Source: Marasmius tenuissimus | Lineage: Eukaryota > Basidiomycota > Agaricomycetes > Agaricales > Marasmiaceae | DNA: 64,000 nt | Assembly (NCBI GenBank): GCA_029532415.1 | Contig: JAQOTA010000071.1 | Location: forward strand, 1,736,001-1,800,000 | Reading direction: 5' to 3' | Part shown: positions 21,001-32,434 of the stretch, in pieces | How the letters are laid out: each line of letters starts with the position of its first letter | Numbering within the stretch: the stretch's first letter is position 1 | Translations under genes and position numbers: made by a program | The notes under the pieces: generated by a model | The model's database searches: none | Seen by the model: the letters and a program-made list of their open reading frames with translations, nothing else | Told to the model about the DNA's origin: nothing

Positions 21001-21920
21001 TCCTTGATCAGAAACTCGAGTTACTCGAAGAGGATCCTGATACGGTTGTTGCAGCTACCGATGCGTCAGTGCTGCAAAACCCCAGACATCAGGCCGTCTC
21101 AGCGGCTATGATATACAGAAGTGGAGGCTGGGTTCATCAGACCAGGTATGCTTCAGGGGTTGTTACAGCTCCAGATGCGGAGCTTTATGCTATACGGGTG
21201 GCAATTTCCTACATGGCTATGTCATGCGGGGAAAGCAACCACTTTGTACTGTTCACTGACTGCACTTCTGCAGCAAAGCGGGCAATTGATCCGTCCATAC
21301 ACTCAGGACAGAGTCACTCTCTGGCTGTGTGTAGGGTGCTATCTGACTGGTTTGCAGGAGGAGATGACCGCAAGGTGACCTTCATCCAAGTACCTTCAAA
21401 AGCGAAATGGAGCATCCACCAGCTCGCTCATGAGTTTGTTAGAGGATTGCCCCCCATTGGGGTGGGGGTAGTGCCCCAAACATTGCTAGATAGGCTTTGA
21501 CAAGAAGCCACAAAGGCAGGGCAGGACGCATGGGTATCATGCTTCCAGGACCCATCATATAGAGGCAGGCACTTTTACGAGCTGCAGGATCTTAAAGATC
21601 ACCTCCTGCAACCATCTTACCTCAAAGGAGGAACATGGCTAAAGCTGGCCGGAGGGTCGCTTTCATTGACAACTAGAATGACTAGGTGCATTCTGGGGCA
21701 CGCACCGATTGGAGAGTATTACCAACGGTTTAATATCCAGGCAGACTTATCATGCCTGTGCAGTGTGGAACCTGGGACCAGGGCACACGTACTCTACCGA
21801 TGCTCAGAGCTAGAGCGTGGACATTCGCTTAATCGGCTTCCAGGCCTGATAGCTTACCTGAAGGCAAACCCTAGGGCATTTGCCTTTCCCTCCCAAGCAG
21901 AAGCTGAAGGAATCGGGTAA
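18051..21920 (+). pseudogene. LINE copy 3 ORF2: endonuclease, RT, RNase H (two TGA stops)
   Basis: The N-terminus is an AP-type endonuclease: LSFNIAKN, LFIQEPPW with the catalytic Glu, GDFNCHSPEWDP, and a distal LLDHIPVSV His. The RT spans about 19540-20250, with FRPIVLLNTVGKLIEKM, FDIAQFFPSLNH and catalytic YVDDGTVV at about 20088-20111. A TGA at 20445-20447 breaks the frame; RNase H follows in the same frame to a second TGA at 21498-21500 (copy 1 has CGA there). After a further small frame change, the C-terminus has a zinc-binding CLCSVEPGTRAHVLYRC. ORF2 protein nicks target DNA and reverse transcribes the RNA in place. Confidence 0.85.
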
Positions 21921-22257
21921 GTGATCTGGGCTGATGTGCTGGTATTAGCTCCCCGTAGACTCTTGGGAGGGGTGTGCGGGCTCTTGCTGCCGAGCCTAGG
22001 GGGCGGGGGTGAAGGACGTGGGAGCAGGGGGCACCAGTGTGTCTGAGCCCATGATGATGCAACCCTATTTACCACATAGTGTTGGGGAAACACTGTGGAT
22101 ACGTTCTGAGGGGCGGTTCCTATCGAGGTGCACCTCCTTTCTAGCGGGGGATCTAGTTATTACGCATTTGTGGGATGCTGCATTTGTAGATAGCGACTGG
22201 ACTGTGTTCGTACACTGGTATATAAGAATATGATTCAAAAAAAAAAAAAAAAAAAAA

Positions 22258-22384
22258 CAATCAGCCTTCTTCAATTGAGTCTTTAACGAGGATATCATTC
22301 ATATCCGGACATCTTTTGTGAGCCTCCATATCCTGCCTACGATGAATAGGAATCAAAGGTTGTCATGAACATGTGATAGGTACC
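22258..22384. other. LINE 3' flank
   Basis: Short single-copy sequence between the LINE poly-A and the coiled-coil exon. A minus-strand frame (MNDILVKDSIEEG) suggests that the interrupted gene may have ended here. Confidence 0.25.
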
Positions 22385-22640
22385 TGTATTCACCTTCTCA
22401 ACTGACGAGCCTTGTCCAATTCTCCATTGAGAATTACGATTTCTTTCTCCCTGTCTGCCACGTCCTCTTCAAGCTTTCAGCGCTCTTGCTCCCACTTACA
22501 TGCCTCCTCCTCTTGAGCCTCCTCTGCCGTAACAATGTCACTCTCTTTCTGGTGGATAGAGGCCTTCAACCTCTTGATCTCTGCAGTTAGGTCTGTTTTG
22601 TTTATGTGCTGCTCATCCCAGTCCTCACATGTGTACTGTG
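22385..22640 (-). pseudogene. Coiled-coil exon fragment
   Basis: The minus strand encodes a strongly charged heptad-like segment: DLTAEIKRLKASIHQKESDI, EEAQEEEACKWEQER, then a TGA, then KLEEDVADREKEIVILNGEL and DKARQLRR. A likely acceptor lies before the first block at about 22645. The single TGA in an otherwise open 80-residue coiled coil suggests recent decay, with CGA to TGA likely. No partner exons could be joined with confidence. Confidence 0.45.
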
Positions 22641-22901
22641 ATCTAATAGTGCAGGGTAAGTTTCACTAGGTGGAGTCGTGACTGGGGAAGTACCAGGACC
22701 TATGAATAGTATGTAGGTGATAATAATAGTGGCCAAAACTGCTCTGCACAATCCTTTGATAGACTGGTTAGATGATGATCAAAGAGACTAGAGGTGTCCA
22801 CTGCTCACACAACATTTGATTCTCGCAGGACAATTCTTGGGAGCTCAATCTCTAAAGATCGCCTTTGTCAAGCCGCAGAACAGGGAGCACAGAATCATTG
22901 A
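22641..22901. other. Gap between coiled-coil fragment and next gene, nothing assigned
   Basis: No supported exon or repeat was seen. Confidence 0.3.
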
Positions 22902-23553
22902 TCACACCTGGACTTCAGAACTGAACTTATGAACCGCGTCCATCTCCATGAATTCTTTGGAAGTCCGCTCTGTCATGGCTTTGGAGATCAACGGACAGGA
23001 TGCATGTGGCTCAAATCTTTGCCACCGTGTGTATCCAATCATTAACACCAGTGTCATTAGCCAGAGGTTCGTATGTTGCCAAAACGCTACCGTGGTGCTG
23101 AGGTCCTCTTCGCAGCCCGCCCAGCACCTCTCCAGATCCAAGGTATGACTTCTGTTCCATTGGGAGAGTGAGATCTGCACCGCGGTATTTGCAACCACCA
23201 TTTCCCATTGCGTTCCAATCGCCCCTTCCTTTTCATGACCAAGTTCTCCTGACGGCCTAGCTATCAACAGCCGATTCCACAGCACTTTGGAGTCGTGGTT
23301 TCTACAGACGATATTAGGATCACTACCTAAAAACTAGCACGTACTCGGTCAAAAGAGTCTTTATCATGACCATTGTTGTCTCCTCCACTGTATTCAAGCT
23401 GAGATCTGGTTGCAGGTAAGATAGTATGTCTTGCGTGGCGGAGGTCCACTTGTCTGTCAAAAAACTGTCCATCGTCGAATCCATTGGAGCAGGCTCCCTA
23501 TGTTGAAAGAGGGGATCTGGGGGAAACATGAGGAGGTCACATGGACTACACAT
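22902..23553 (-). CDS. Hypothetical two-exon gene, unrecognised
   Basis: The first frame starts at ATG 23553 (MCSPCDLLMFPPDPLFQHRE) and runs to about 23323 (LLTEYVLVF). A second open frame continues from about 23285 to the stop at 22902, including LWNRLLIARPSGELGHEKEG, CWAGCEEDLSTTVAFW, and a hydrophobic stretch LWLMTLVLMIGY that could be one membrane segment. The joining intron would be only about 25 nt if simple sites are used, unusually short, so the junction is uncertain. It lies just downstream of the chromodomain gene on the same strand. No known family was recognised. Confidence 0.35.
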
Positions 23554-23601
23554 GGATTTGATGAATGATAATATACACAGGGTAATAATAACACACGAGA
23601 A

Positions 23602-25179
23602 TCAGGTTTTACTAGGCGTCAACTTCGCCGTCAAGAGATACGTTGCCTGGCCTTCATTCCACTCATCATAGCCGGCAGCTCAAAGTTGCTGCTTTGCCTT
23701 ATGCTCTTTGGCGCGTTCTTGGCGTTTTCGGGATTTCTTCCTTTTGTGGTATTTCTTATGGCTCTTCTTCAGAGCCTCCTGTCACTTTGTTTCATCGTTG
23801 ACAAAAATCCATTTTGTGGACACAAAGTATGTCAGCTGCTGACAAAAAGGGCCTGAGGGCCACTGTCAGGAGCAATATTGAGAAAGCGCAATGGTGCTCA
23901 CATAGTATGCGGCCTTGATCATCGCCCCACTGTTCCTGGATCTTGGACACACACTGATCACAGTAGTATTTCTTCTTGTCGGTACAAGCAAGAGGGCACC
24001 CTTTTGTGATATCGAGCTGCTTGTCTTGGCATATCTAGGCATTTTTCAGGAATGCGGGAGTTTGATGATAATGCGGACGTACACAACAAGAGTCTTTAGT
24101 CATCCATTCCTAAGCCACAAATGTGAGTGCACAGTAGCGTGTGTGAGTACTGAACTTGCACCAACCTTGTCATCCGGGTCTTTGATATTGGTCTTCACTT
24201 GATGGTAGAAAACACGTCCATGGATTCCAACAAGATCCAAACAATCCACGACGGTCTGGCCAAAGGGCAGTCATGAGTGGGAAGATTTTGGGCTACGTCT
24301 TAACCCACCTCGTAGCTGAGCGTTCGGTCATCTGCATCCATACCAAAAGCCTTTGGGGTTCTCCAGAGAGTAGACGCATCAGGCTCCGGCTCGTCCTTTA
24401 CAGCCTCAAACAGAGTGGGCTTGGGATTCTAGACACAGTGAGTCCCAGAATGTATAACACGAGGCGACCCATTTAGCAATACTTACTGAGAGCTTCCCCA
24501 CATCTCTTTCCTTTGATACCTTTGCTGGTTGACCATGAGTGCAAGTTGATGATGATGAGCTTGACCTAGATACCTTTTTCTTTCAACCAGCTCGCGTTGC
24601 CTTCGTGATATTGAGAGCCATTGATTTCATCAGTGCGTTTGAAGGATGAATTTTGGCGCAATTCTTCAAGTGAATGAGCGCAATCAAGAAGATTTCCTTC
24701 TGGTTCCCAGCTATGAGTATCGTCAGATCATCCCTTGTCGGGTCTGCCGCGCAAAGTAATCACTCACCTATTGTGGCAGTGGGAGTAGCCCACCCACTGG
24801 GAATTGCTCAGTTGCCTTGAGGTGACTTGTATTTGCATTATTTCTTCCTATCTTCACTCTAAATTGCTGCTTTTGTTGAGTATATCAAATATGAGACATG
24901 TTTGTTGTCAGCTAACCCATCCTTCCGACGCCATATGTTTTGCCGCTCAGATATAGTCTAGTAGCAAGACAACAGTCAATTGGACAGCTGGGGTCACTTG
25001 AGACGATACAGCTCACCAACTTCCCATACTGGTACCGACATTTCTGGAGGTAGAAGATCAAAGGAGTTGCCAACAGCTGACTGTCGACGGTTTTGTTGAA
25101 GGTGATGAGGGAAGTAAGCGGAAGAAAGAGCTCCTACTAGGTCACCCAGCTGGGAATGGTGGGAAAGATGACTCAGCAT
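23602..25179 (-). pseudogene. Chromodomain plus Cys-rich protein gene, probably decayed
   Basis: A chain of minus-strand exons keeps phase. Exon 1 (25179 to about 25015) ends in VPVWEV, like the first strand of a chromodomain. A later exon reads QWVGYSHCHN and, after a GTGAGT...ATAG intron, SWEPEGNLLDCAHSLEELR: the diagnostic W-x-GY...N-S-WEPE-x-N-L end of a chromodomain, which binds methylated histone tails. Further exons give NPKPTLFEAVKDEPEPDAS, then VVDCLDLVGIHGRVFYHQVK. A Cys-rich block follows (ICQDKQ, GCPLAC, YYCDQC, and CPFC after an intron), then a Lys/Arg-rich tail KKSHKKYHKRKKSRKRQERA. Two in-frame TGA codons lie in the last exon. Exon 1 to 2 phase could not be reconciled. Chromatin role is inferred from the domain only. 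Confidence 0.55.
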
Positions 25180-27116
25180 TTTCAGATCCTAGCACACTAC
25201 ATCGGCGTCCATGCTGGCATCCGTCAACTCTTCACCAAGCCACAACGACTACCGAGACCCGTACAGAGTCAGCTCTGTATTCACTAGTTGGCGACTACAG
25301 CTTCAATATACAGCGCTTTGCCAAAAGCAGTGGTTTGTTCAACGTGGGAATATATTGATTTTCAACAAGTCAGTGGATTTTCGTTTGAAATCAATTCTAT
25401 TGGAGACCTTCACATATAAACACAATCACGTCCAGAGTCAGCTCTAGACCAGATGTATTCGCGAGCTAAAGAAAATCATCATATCTGCTGATGGAGGTTG
25501 GCGGTTCTTGGTCGATAGCTGGAATCAATTGCTTTCTCTAAGTTCTTGATATATTACTCTTGCAGCCCTGTTTAGAGTCGTTTCTGAAAATGCCTCCTCC
25601 TTTCCTGTACTCACAATGATGCCCAATGTCAGCTATGAATCTGCTGGGGTGGTTGTGCCGCATTGAATGGTGATTGATCACCTCTTCTTTGCTAAGCTCA
25701 GGCTCGCAGCCACAAAGTTCAGAGTCAGGCCTGAACATTGTGATTGGCTTTCAGTGTCAGCACACGTTAAGTCTGTCGTGAGCTCCGAACTCTAGACCTG
25801 AAACTGGTCCTTCAATGACAATGGCAAGCATGTATTGAAGGACCTGTGTTTCTGAGTTTGAATTTGGCAGAGACTGCCTTATGATCGAGATTGCTTATTT
25901 CATTGACATGGGAAAGCTTAGAATAGTCATATATAAAAGGTGATCAGGCCCTGCAAGTCCTGTTCCTCTCACTATTTCGTTTGTTCTTTAACAAGTCGGC
26001 GACAGTGAACACCATATAGGTGCCTCCCAATGTGACATGACAGATCTTACAGCAGTGATAGCAAAAATGGGTGCTTTCACTTGGTACAGTAACCTCATGG
26101 TCAAGCAAAAAAAATTGCGGATGGGAACAAATTCGCCAATCACCTTCCTTATACGACTATTCTGAGATTCCCATGTCACTGAAAGAGGGAAACTCGATTA
26201 TCAGGCAGTCAACGCCAAATTCAAACTCAGATACGCAGGACCATCTAAACTTGAGGAAGTCTATGGCTCTCCTCTCCTCTCCTCTACCCTACAACACACA
26301 CCCAGAGTCATCTCTGAGCTTTAGATACCCGTTTAATCTCACTTCGGGAGCCAAAATAGCTACTGAATGGGGTCCAGACATGGGATGTATTTCCTATATT
26401 AATAATAATACCAACGACAATTTGTGGTCCTTGGTCCACTCTAGCGCCGTACGGCGACGGTTTATCCCAAGCTTGCAGCAAACTCAGAATCAACTCTGGG
26501 ATAGGGGATATGCTTGTTGCCTTGAGAGGTCGATGGCCTGCAGTACAAAACAGGTGGTTTTTGGTTGACGTCCAATCTGCTTTCTAGGCTGACATTCACC
26601 CCAAGATTGCGCTCTCTCCAATGGTTTTGAAAATGAGTACAAGCTATAGCATATGCTAGTCCTTGCTTTGTGTATCTTACAGCTATAGTACTGGCATGTA
26701 TCAGCTACATGTGAGACCAGTATCTTGCACGCACTCGCTCTGTTCCTCTTTTGATTTGAACCTATGAATCGTGAGTAAGCAGGCCGGCTCCAAGGCGCTT
26801 GATTTCCCATTGAGGAAAGATTCTTCACCAATTCTTCACGCCGGTCAGACAGAGTCAGGTGGGCCCTCAGCTGAAAAGCTCGAGGAAAGGCGGCTTGAAC
26901 AATTTTTTCTACAATCTCTGCCTCAAGCCATGCAGCCTTTTCGAATTGTCAATAATGAAAGGGATTGTAATCACGATCAGTCTGTTTTGTCGACACGGAA
27001 TGGCTGATTTGAACTTCAAACAAAGATTATCATAGTTCTTACACTTGCAGCTCAGAAAGTTCAGGTATTGTACGTAGCCAAAGTAAAGAAAATCCATTCC
27101 CTTCAGTGTGATTCTC
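25180..27116. other. Intergenic region without a supported gene
   Basis: Several open frames of 60-165 codons occur on both strands (for example 26071-26568, + and 26490-26831, -), but they lack domains and consistent splice structure. A short CTCTC microsatellite lies at about 26266-26290. The stretch probably holds the shared upstream region of the chromodomain gene and the downstream region of the RING gene. Confidence 0.4.
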
Positions 27117-28087
27117 CTATCGCCTCCATAATCCGACAAGCAATTGACGCAGGGCCAAACATTTGATCCCTCCCACAAACTTTCCCCTGCAAACAGGGCA
27201 ACTGTCTGCACTGATGTTCTTCAATCTGGATGTGCAGCTGTCACATAAGATATGGCCACACAAGATTCTATAGAGAAAAAAATGAATGTGAATCTTGCAA
27301 AGCAGCTGTGGGACGGACATACACTGCAGGCAGCTTACTTAGTTCGTACTTTCCTTGGCAAATTGGGCATATGCCAAAGGTTTTGTCAATTGCCTTGTTG
27401 ATTTGAGCCCACAAGGCCAACTTGATCCCAGCCAATTGCGTTTCATGAATATGATTCTGGGCAGCAGCATCTTCGGCAGCCTGAATGAGAATGGCAGTAT
27501 TCTCCTAGAGATTCAATCGCAGTGACCAAATTACAATTGGAAGCTAGTAGCGGGAAAAGGAAACTCAATGTGCTCATGTCATGTAATAAATTCAGGTCAT
27601 TGTTCTTGTGCTTCAAAGCTTCGTTCAGTTGGGTGCATCCTTGCTCTGCGCTGACCAAGTGTTCTTGAAGAGCTACATTCAAAGCTGCAGCCCGTTGGAG
27701 TTGCTCTCTGAGTAGACGAACCCAAGCCATATCGTCCCCGGAGGAAGTCCTGAAATGGATCATGCCATTGAGCAGTGTCAGCGGCGGGAGGCTCAAGCGC
27801 CAACAAATATAAATTACTCACAGAATCCCGCTGTGGTGCCCATTCTTGACCCAGGTCGATGTGCTGTGCTTTAGATTGTCGGGAGTCATCAATCCATCCA
27901 AATCAATAGGACCTGCTCCTGGCTTTGGTTGGGCCGCATTGACCACATTTTTGTTGAGAATTGACAAATGAGTGGCAAGTTGAAAATGACCCACAAACAG
28001 AGATGCCAGTAATTCTTGAGTTTCGATGTGTCTTTCGTTGCCTCCGTTGGAGTTCGGGGTATGAGTACTAGATCCGGAGTCTTTCAT
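27117..28087 (-). CDS. RING finger protein with coiled coil (putative E3 ubiquitin ligase)
   Basis: Exons, read on the minus strand: 28087-27822; 27749 to about 27556; 27504-27323; 27267-27117. Exon 1 starts MKDSGSSTHTPNSNGG. Exon 2 gives a heptad-rich helix (WVRLLREQLQRAAALNVALQ). Exons 3 and 4 form a C-terminal C3HC4 RING: GICPIC, then, across an intron, ILCGHILCDSC and DSCPVCRGKF, with all eight ligands present (C-x2-C...C-x-H-x2-C-x2-C...C-x2-C). Length is about 260 residues. The exon 2 to 3 junction lacks a clean donor, so that intron is provisional. RING proteins of this form usually act as ubiquitin ligases; the substrate is unknown. Confidence 0.68.
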
Positions 28088-28299
28088 GAGATAACACCCA
28101 CGAGCAGAGCGTGTGCGGTGAGAGGAAAAGCAGCAGAGGGAATGTTCATATAATGCTTTATATACATATGTGTCTGTGTACGTGTGTGTACAGAATACTG
28201 TTAAAAGGGAAACAAAGGTGAGAACAAGACCTTTGATGCATCAAAGACCCATGTGTCTGATCAATGCTCACTGCACCACAAAACTTGATGCCCGGACCA

Positions 28300-30304
28300 T
28301 CATGAAGGACGACCATGGAGCTCTAAATCCTGGGTCCAAAGTCCACCAAGGTGGTGGTAGTAGCTTTGTATCTTTGATGAGTCCGCGGTGTCAGCCTGCA
28401 GGCGAGATAGTTCAATGAAAACAATTCTCACCACCATTGTTACTACCATGACGGCTATGCCGACCCATAAAATCCCAAACTGTAGAACGATGACCCCCAG
28501 AGTGTCCCATCTCCTCATGAAGACTGCTCGGCATGCCTATCAATGATAATCTTTGAGAGTTGTGTCGGTACTTGCGAGCGGCGGGCACACACCTGACTGA
28601 GTGAAGCTACGAAAAGGTAGAGTGATACCACATTGACGATCACGCTCGCCAGTTCACTATCCAAGGCATAAACATTGAGCTCCAAACTGTCGAGAGTCTG
28701 GGAAATCGTGAGAAACTCTCCTTGAAAGTAGGCCGTCTGAAACATTTCGGAGTGACAGATGAGTAGACTCTGCAATGATGTGATTAAGTGGGATTGAAAG
28801 AGACACCGAGTTTAAAAAACGTTTCACCCAAGCAATAAGCAATCCTTGGCCAAAAAGCGTCAAGCAAACTATTCTCCGACCGGAGATATTCCTGTGATTC
28901 TTCACGACGGAGGTAAAAGTAGACACCTGACACATACAGGTTCCAGTTTAGTGTCAAAGGCCGTAAATATACACACTCACAAGAGATATAAATCCATATG
29001 GGGCCCTCAAAAGATCAAGCATAGGCGACAATCTATGCAGAAACAGTCGAAAGATGCCCAGTAAAATATCCTGGATTATGCCGATTGTCAACAATGAGAG
29101 GTGGCAGAATACCTGTCTGTGTTTGGTCACTGAGTGAAAATTCGTACGCAGGGAGGGCCATCATCACCTACAATTTCAGAGAAGTCGCGCTGAAACTTTT
29201 CCCTACAAATCCCCTGAGATTCAAATGTTGAACACAGGCCCAGACCACTAAAACCAATAGTTAGCTTTGACAAAACCTAGCCATTGAGTACCAGCGATAC
29301 TCACCACCAACTGGCGACCTACGGCCAGAACCAGGACGTTAAAACCACATACTGCGAAAGGGAGAGTGGACCTGGAGCAAGGCAAACTTGTTGACGAGGT
29401 CCAGAGTCTTGACCTCTGGAAAGCAAACAACGACACGACGAGGTTCGACAAACCACTCAGGCTCCAGCACTGTCCTGCCTCGTTCCTTGGATGCGACCCT
29501 GCCAGCTGCTGAGTGTTACGAATCACCCTACTGTTTTTCCCTTTACTTGGTCCCAGGTCTTTCTTCCATGATTTTCCCTTCATTTCACCTTGTTACATGT
29601 TCCCAGCATCGCACTTTGGCTCCCATAGATCATCCCATGATGTCCTTCATCATTCTATATGGTTTCTATCTTGATACTGATGTACAAGTTATTCTCTGAT
29701 GTTCTACTTTCTACAACATTCCTTTGATCTTGATCATTGTTCTTTCATTTATCCTCTTTCATCTTCATTCCCATGATCATAGTACAGCTTGGTTCTGTCA
29801 TATATACTCCTGGCATCTGTAGATGGTTCCTCAGTCTGACAACTTTGTCACATAGTGCTTGTTTCCAGCATGTACTGTGTAGCCTATGTCTTGCTCACAG
29901 CCTATCTATTCTTCTTTGCTCCCTTGACCCTGACAGTGGCCTGAGGGGCTTCCTAGTCACTTGCTGTGTTCCTGACACCGAGTTGAAGCATCGGGGCCCA
30001 GGGTTGAGACAAAACAAGTGGTAAGAACAGTTGTGACCAGCAAGATAAATGATGCGCTTCTGGGTCCTGACTGTAGGAGATCTCCAAAATAGAGAATCAT
30101 TGATTCTGCAATACCGCATCCAAAGGAGGCAACAGCCTTGAAGGTACTAGATTGGGCACTGGCAACCATTGCAGATTGGTTAGTAGATCCTGATGCAGGC
30201 CAATGGCAAAAGACCTTGATCAACAAGGTGAAGTCCATAGCTGCGAGAAACAGAGTTGAGATACACAAAAGTCCCATGAGAAGGTCTGTGAACCCGTCCT
30301 GCAA
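28300..30304 (-). pseudogene. Multi-exon membrane protein gene split by a solo LTR
   Basis: The minus strand encodes several hydrophobic exons. Near 30265-29978: FTDLLMGLLCISTLFLAAMD, and FILLVTTVLTTCFVSTLG. After the LTR at 29514-29977, the frame can continue (QQLAGSHPRNEAG...). Near 28775-28600 and 28540-28430: LASVIVNVVSLYLFVASLSQ, then, across a GTGTGT...GATAG intron with phase kept, FMRRWDTLGVIVLQFGILWV. At least three or four membrane segments are visible. I do not recognise the family; it may be one of the expanded multi-pass proteins of agaricomycetes. The middle part could not be assembled, and two separate genes are possible. Confidence 0.35.
29514..29977 (+). mobile_element. Solo LTR, family E (464 bp)
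   Basis: Starts TGTTACGAATC and ends TTCCTGACA. Flanking pentamers CTGAG (29509-29513) and CCGAG (29978-29982) differ at one position, consistent with an old 5-bp target duplication. It is similar along its length to 38181-38626 and to the minus-strand remnant at 9001-9311. It lies within the minus-strand membrane-protein gene. Confidence 0.8.
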
Positions 30305-31083
30305 TGTATGTTAGGAGAGTATGAGCGGGTGTAACAGGGTGCAACTCTCAGACAGTTGTAGGTTCGATGGGTCCTTCATGAGTATTGTTGTAGAGAATAG
30401 TGGGAGTGAAGACTGGAAGCTTCATGGCTTATTTTCAAGATGCACAGAGACTACGTTCAACTCGTGGACTAAAGGCACATCCAGGATCAGGACAAAGCTG
30501 GCCACCTCTTGTAATGCAAGAAGGGACCCAGGTACCTAATGATCATGACGCCCTCACCTATGTAGCGTTCACTTCAATCAAATTTGACACAGACGGTTGA
30601 CCACAGCCATGAGTGAGTTTAATCTGCGATACTTCTCCGATCCGGACAGGTCATGTTTGGACATCCATATGTATATGGATTCTAGTTGGTGGTCCGATTT
30701 TCATTGCAATTGATGCCTGCAGGTCGCGGCAGAATCATGATGAGGTCAGTTCCATCCAGGATATTCTATATCTGTTGAATATTGTATTGTCATCAGGGCG
30801 AGCAAGCACTTTCAATCATGAAGGGTGAGGGAAAAGGTCTTTCAGGATGTACACATGGTGATCAAGATGGCAGGCAGCAAGCAAAAGAGATAATTCAATT
30901 ACATATCTGGATACGAGCCTGAGAGAAGCTAATATAGTATGCAAAGATTTGTTGGCTGTCCAGCAGAGGAAGTAAAAACACGAGAAAGCATGTTTGGTTG
31001 GCAAACACTTAGGAGCATCTCTAGCAATCTTTATACGTTAACGGGAACTGCCTGAGCATTAGTAGAGGCTTTCTTCTTCTCCT
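30305..31083. other. Intergenic, no gene recognised
   Basis: Short open frames only. Part may be 5' sequence or early exons of the membrane protein gene ending at 28300, but no frame with splice support was found. Confidence 0.3.
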
Positions 31084-31960
31084 TCACCGACCGCCTGAAG
31101 CCAGGTTGACACGGCGGGACGGTTGAGAGCTAGTGACATGACGGGGTGATTGTTGAGGGCTGACATTCTTGGGAGCTGGGGAGTGTTGGGGGCTGGCGTC
31201 CTTACCATCAGGCAACAGAAACATACTGGTGTAGAAGTTAGTAGCATTGGAAGCTACCCAATTATTTGACACTGTCATTGATGGTATGGGCTGACTCGTT
31301 CCCTGAGAGCTCTGTTGGGGTGGGCAACCTCATCCGAGGGCTTTCTGCAAAGCCACGTTGCCGTCTACGTGATAATTAGATCATGAATTTGCGAGAAGTA
31401 AGTACTTGCCTCCAGTTGTGGATGTCGGAGTACCAGTCTCATCAGTCAGATGTCCAGAACCTGTTGCCAAGACCAAAGCTGTAATTCCAGCAGGGGGTCA
31501 GACAATTCAATAAGGCAACCAATATTCCTCACCTGAAAAAGGCTCTTCAGCAACAAATTCACTCTGCTCCGGAATCTGTGATGGCTGATCCATCGAATTA
31601 TCGACAAGAGATTTCTCATATACCGAATTTTCTGCTGAGATGTCCACAAATCGTCTGGCTGGTTGAGACCACACCAAGTCAGCATGATGAAACTCTAAGA
31701 TTAGGAAGATAGAGCTTACAGGTATCCTGTGGGTCGAGGACACTAGCTTTGGGGAGGTCTCCGGCAATCTTTCTATATTCTGAAGAGCATGATAAACAGA
31801 GTTAGATTGGAGAAGAAGTACTGATGTGTATGAGACACTGACCTCCCCCGGTATTTGGGTAGGTTAGTTTGTCCATCATCTGTCCCATCATTGGGTTGAT
31901 GATGTTGGTGAGCCAATGCTTGATCAGCTCTATTGAGCCAGCATAGTTAAATGCACAGTG
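31084..31960 (-). pseudogene. Multi-exon hypothetical gene with one TGA in frame
   Basis: Exons keep phase on the minus strand. The first recognisable one reads ELIKHWLTNIINPMMGQMMD and ends TYPNTGG near 31845; then EYRKIAGDLPKASVLDPQDT; then an exon over about 31679-31530 ending EEPFS; then ALVLATGSGHLTDETGTPTS ending at 31410. A GC-AG intron (31409-31365) follows, then DGNVALQKALG, a TGA, and an open Pro/Ser-rich C-terminus (PQHSPAPKNVSPQQSP) to the stop at 31084. The TGA could be a decayed CGA. The N-terminus was not found. It may be the C-terminal half of a membrane protein. No family recognised. Confidence 0.38.
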
Positions 31961-32434
31961 AGATGAAACTAAAACCTCACATATTGACTATAAGAGAATT
32001 CTTGTGTTCTTGTGGATGCTTGCCAGAGGTGATAATCAAGTAGATTGTCCTAAAGCTTTGAGATGCAAAGTGTCCAGCTTTTATACAAGAGTCCTTGTCT
32101 ATCTACGAGTCATAGAACATAGGTAAGTGAGAATATAGCATATGGTACATATTGCATATCAGTAAGCATAAGTGCTCGAAGAGCAGAGTGGGTAAGTAGG
32201 CATAGTCATACTAGCTTTCTATCTAAGTAATCTAGAGAGAAAGCTCAGTCAGCTTTGAATGCTATTGGGTGCAAAGCTGAACCTTGTTATAAACCATAGA
32301 GATAAGGTGTGAGTACTGACTAACTACAGAGTCCATCTGAGTAAGTACAGGATCTTTCATACAAGTGCAAGTGTCATAGTGAAAGAGTCTATAAATAATA
32401 GACACATAAACAACAAACACATCAATAAAGTGTA
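31961..32434. other. Intergenic, nothing recognised
   Basis: No open frame with coding character and no repeat match within the window. Confidence 0.4.

Larger units (their letters stand above)
16243..22257 (+). mobile_element. Tad1-like LINE copy 3, nearly full length
   Basis: About 6.0 kb: a short 5' region, ORF1 (about 16371-18051), ORF2 (18051-21920), a 3' UTR and 21 A (22237-22257). The domain order of CCHC ORF1, then AP endonuclease, RT, RNase H and a terminal zinc motif is that of the Tad1/I group of non-LTR elements common in fungi. The 5' boundary is set only by the end of copy 2's poly-A. No target duplication was found. Frameshifts in ORF1 and two TGA codons in ORF2 make it inactive. 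Confidence 0.88.

Noticed and set aside
16014..22257. Direct repeat of the LINE 3' UTR read as LTRs of one element
   Set aside because: The repeated part is the 3' UTR with poly-A, and the coding content is EN-RT-RNase H without integrase; this is a LINE, not an LTR element.
23602..25179. Chromodomain as part of a gypsy integrase (chromovirus)
   Set aside because: No integrase, RT or RNase H motif is near, and the exons are separated by introns with kept phase.
26071..26568. 165-codon open frame (+) as a gene
   Set aside because: Low-complexity Ser/Asn-rich translation without domain or exon partners; crosses a CTCTC microsatellite.
27255..27333. Intron of the RING gene starting at GTAAGC near 27341
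   Set aside because: That donor puts exon 4 out of the RING frame; the GTATGT donor at 27322 keeps all eight zinc ligands.
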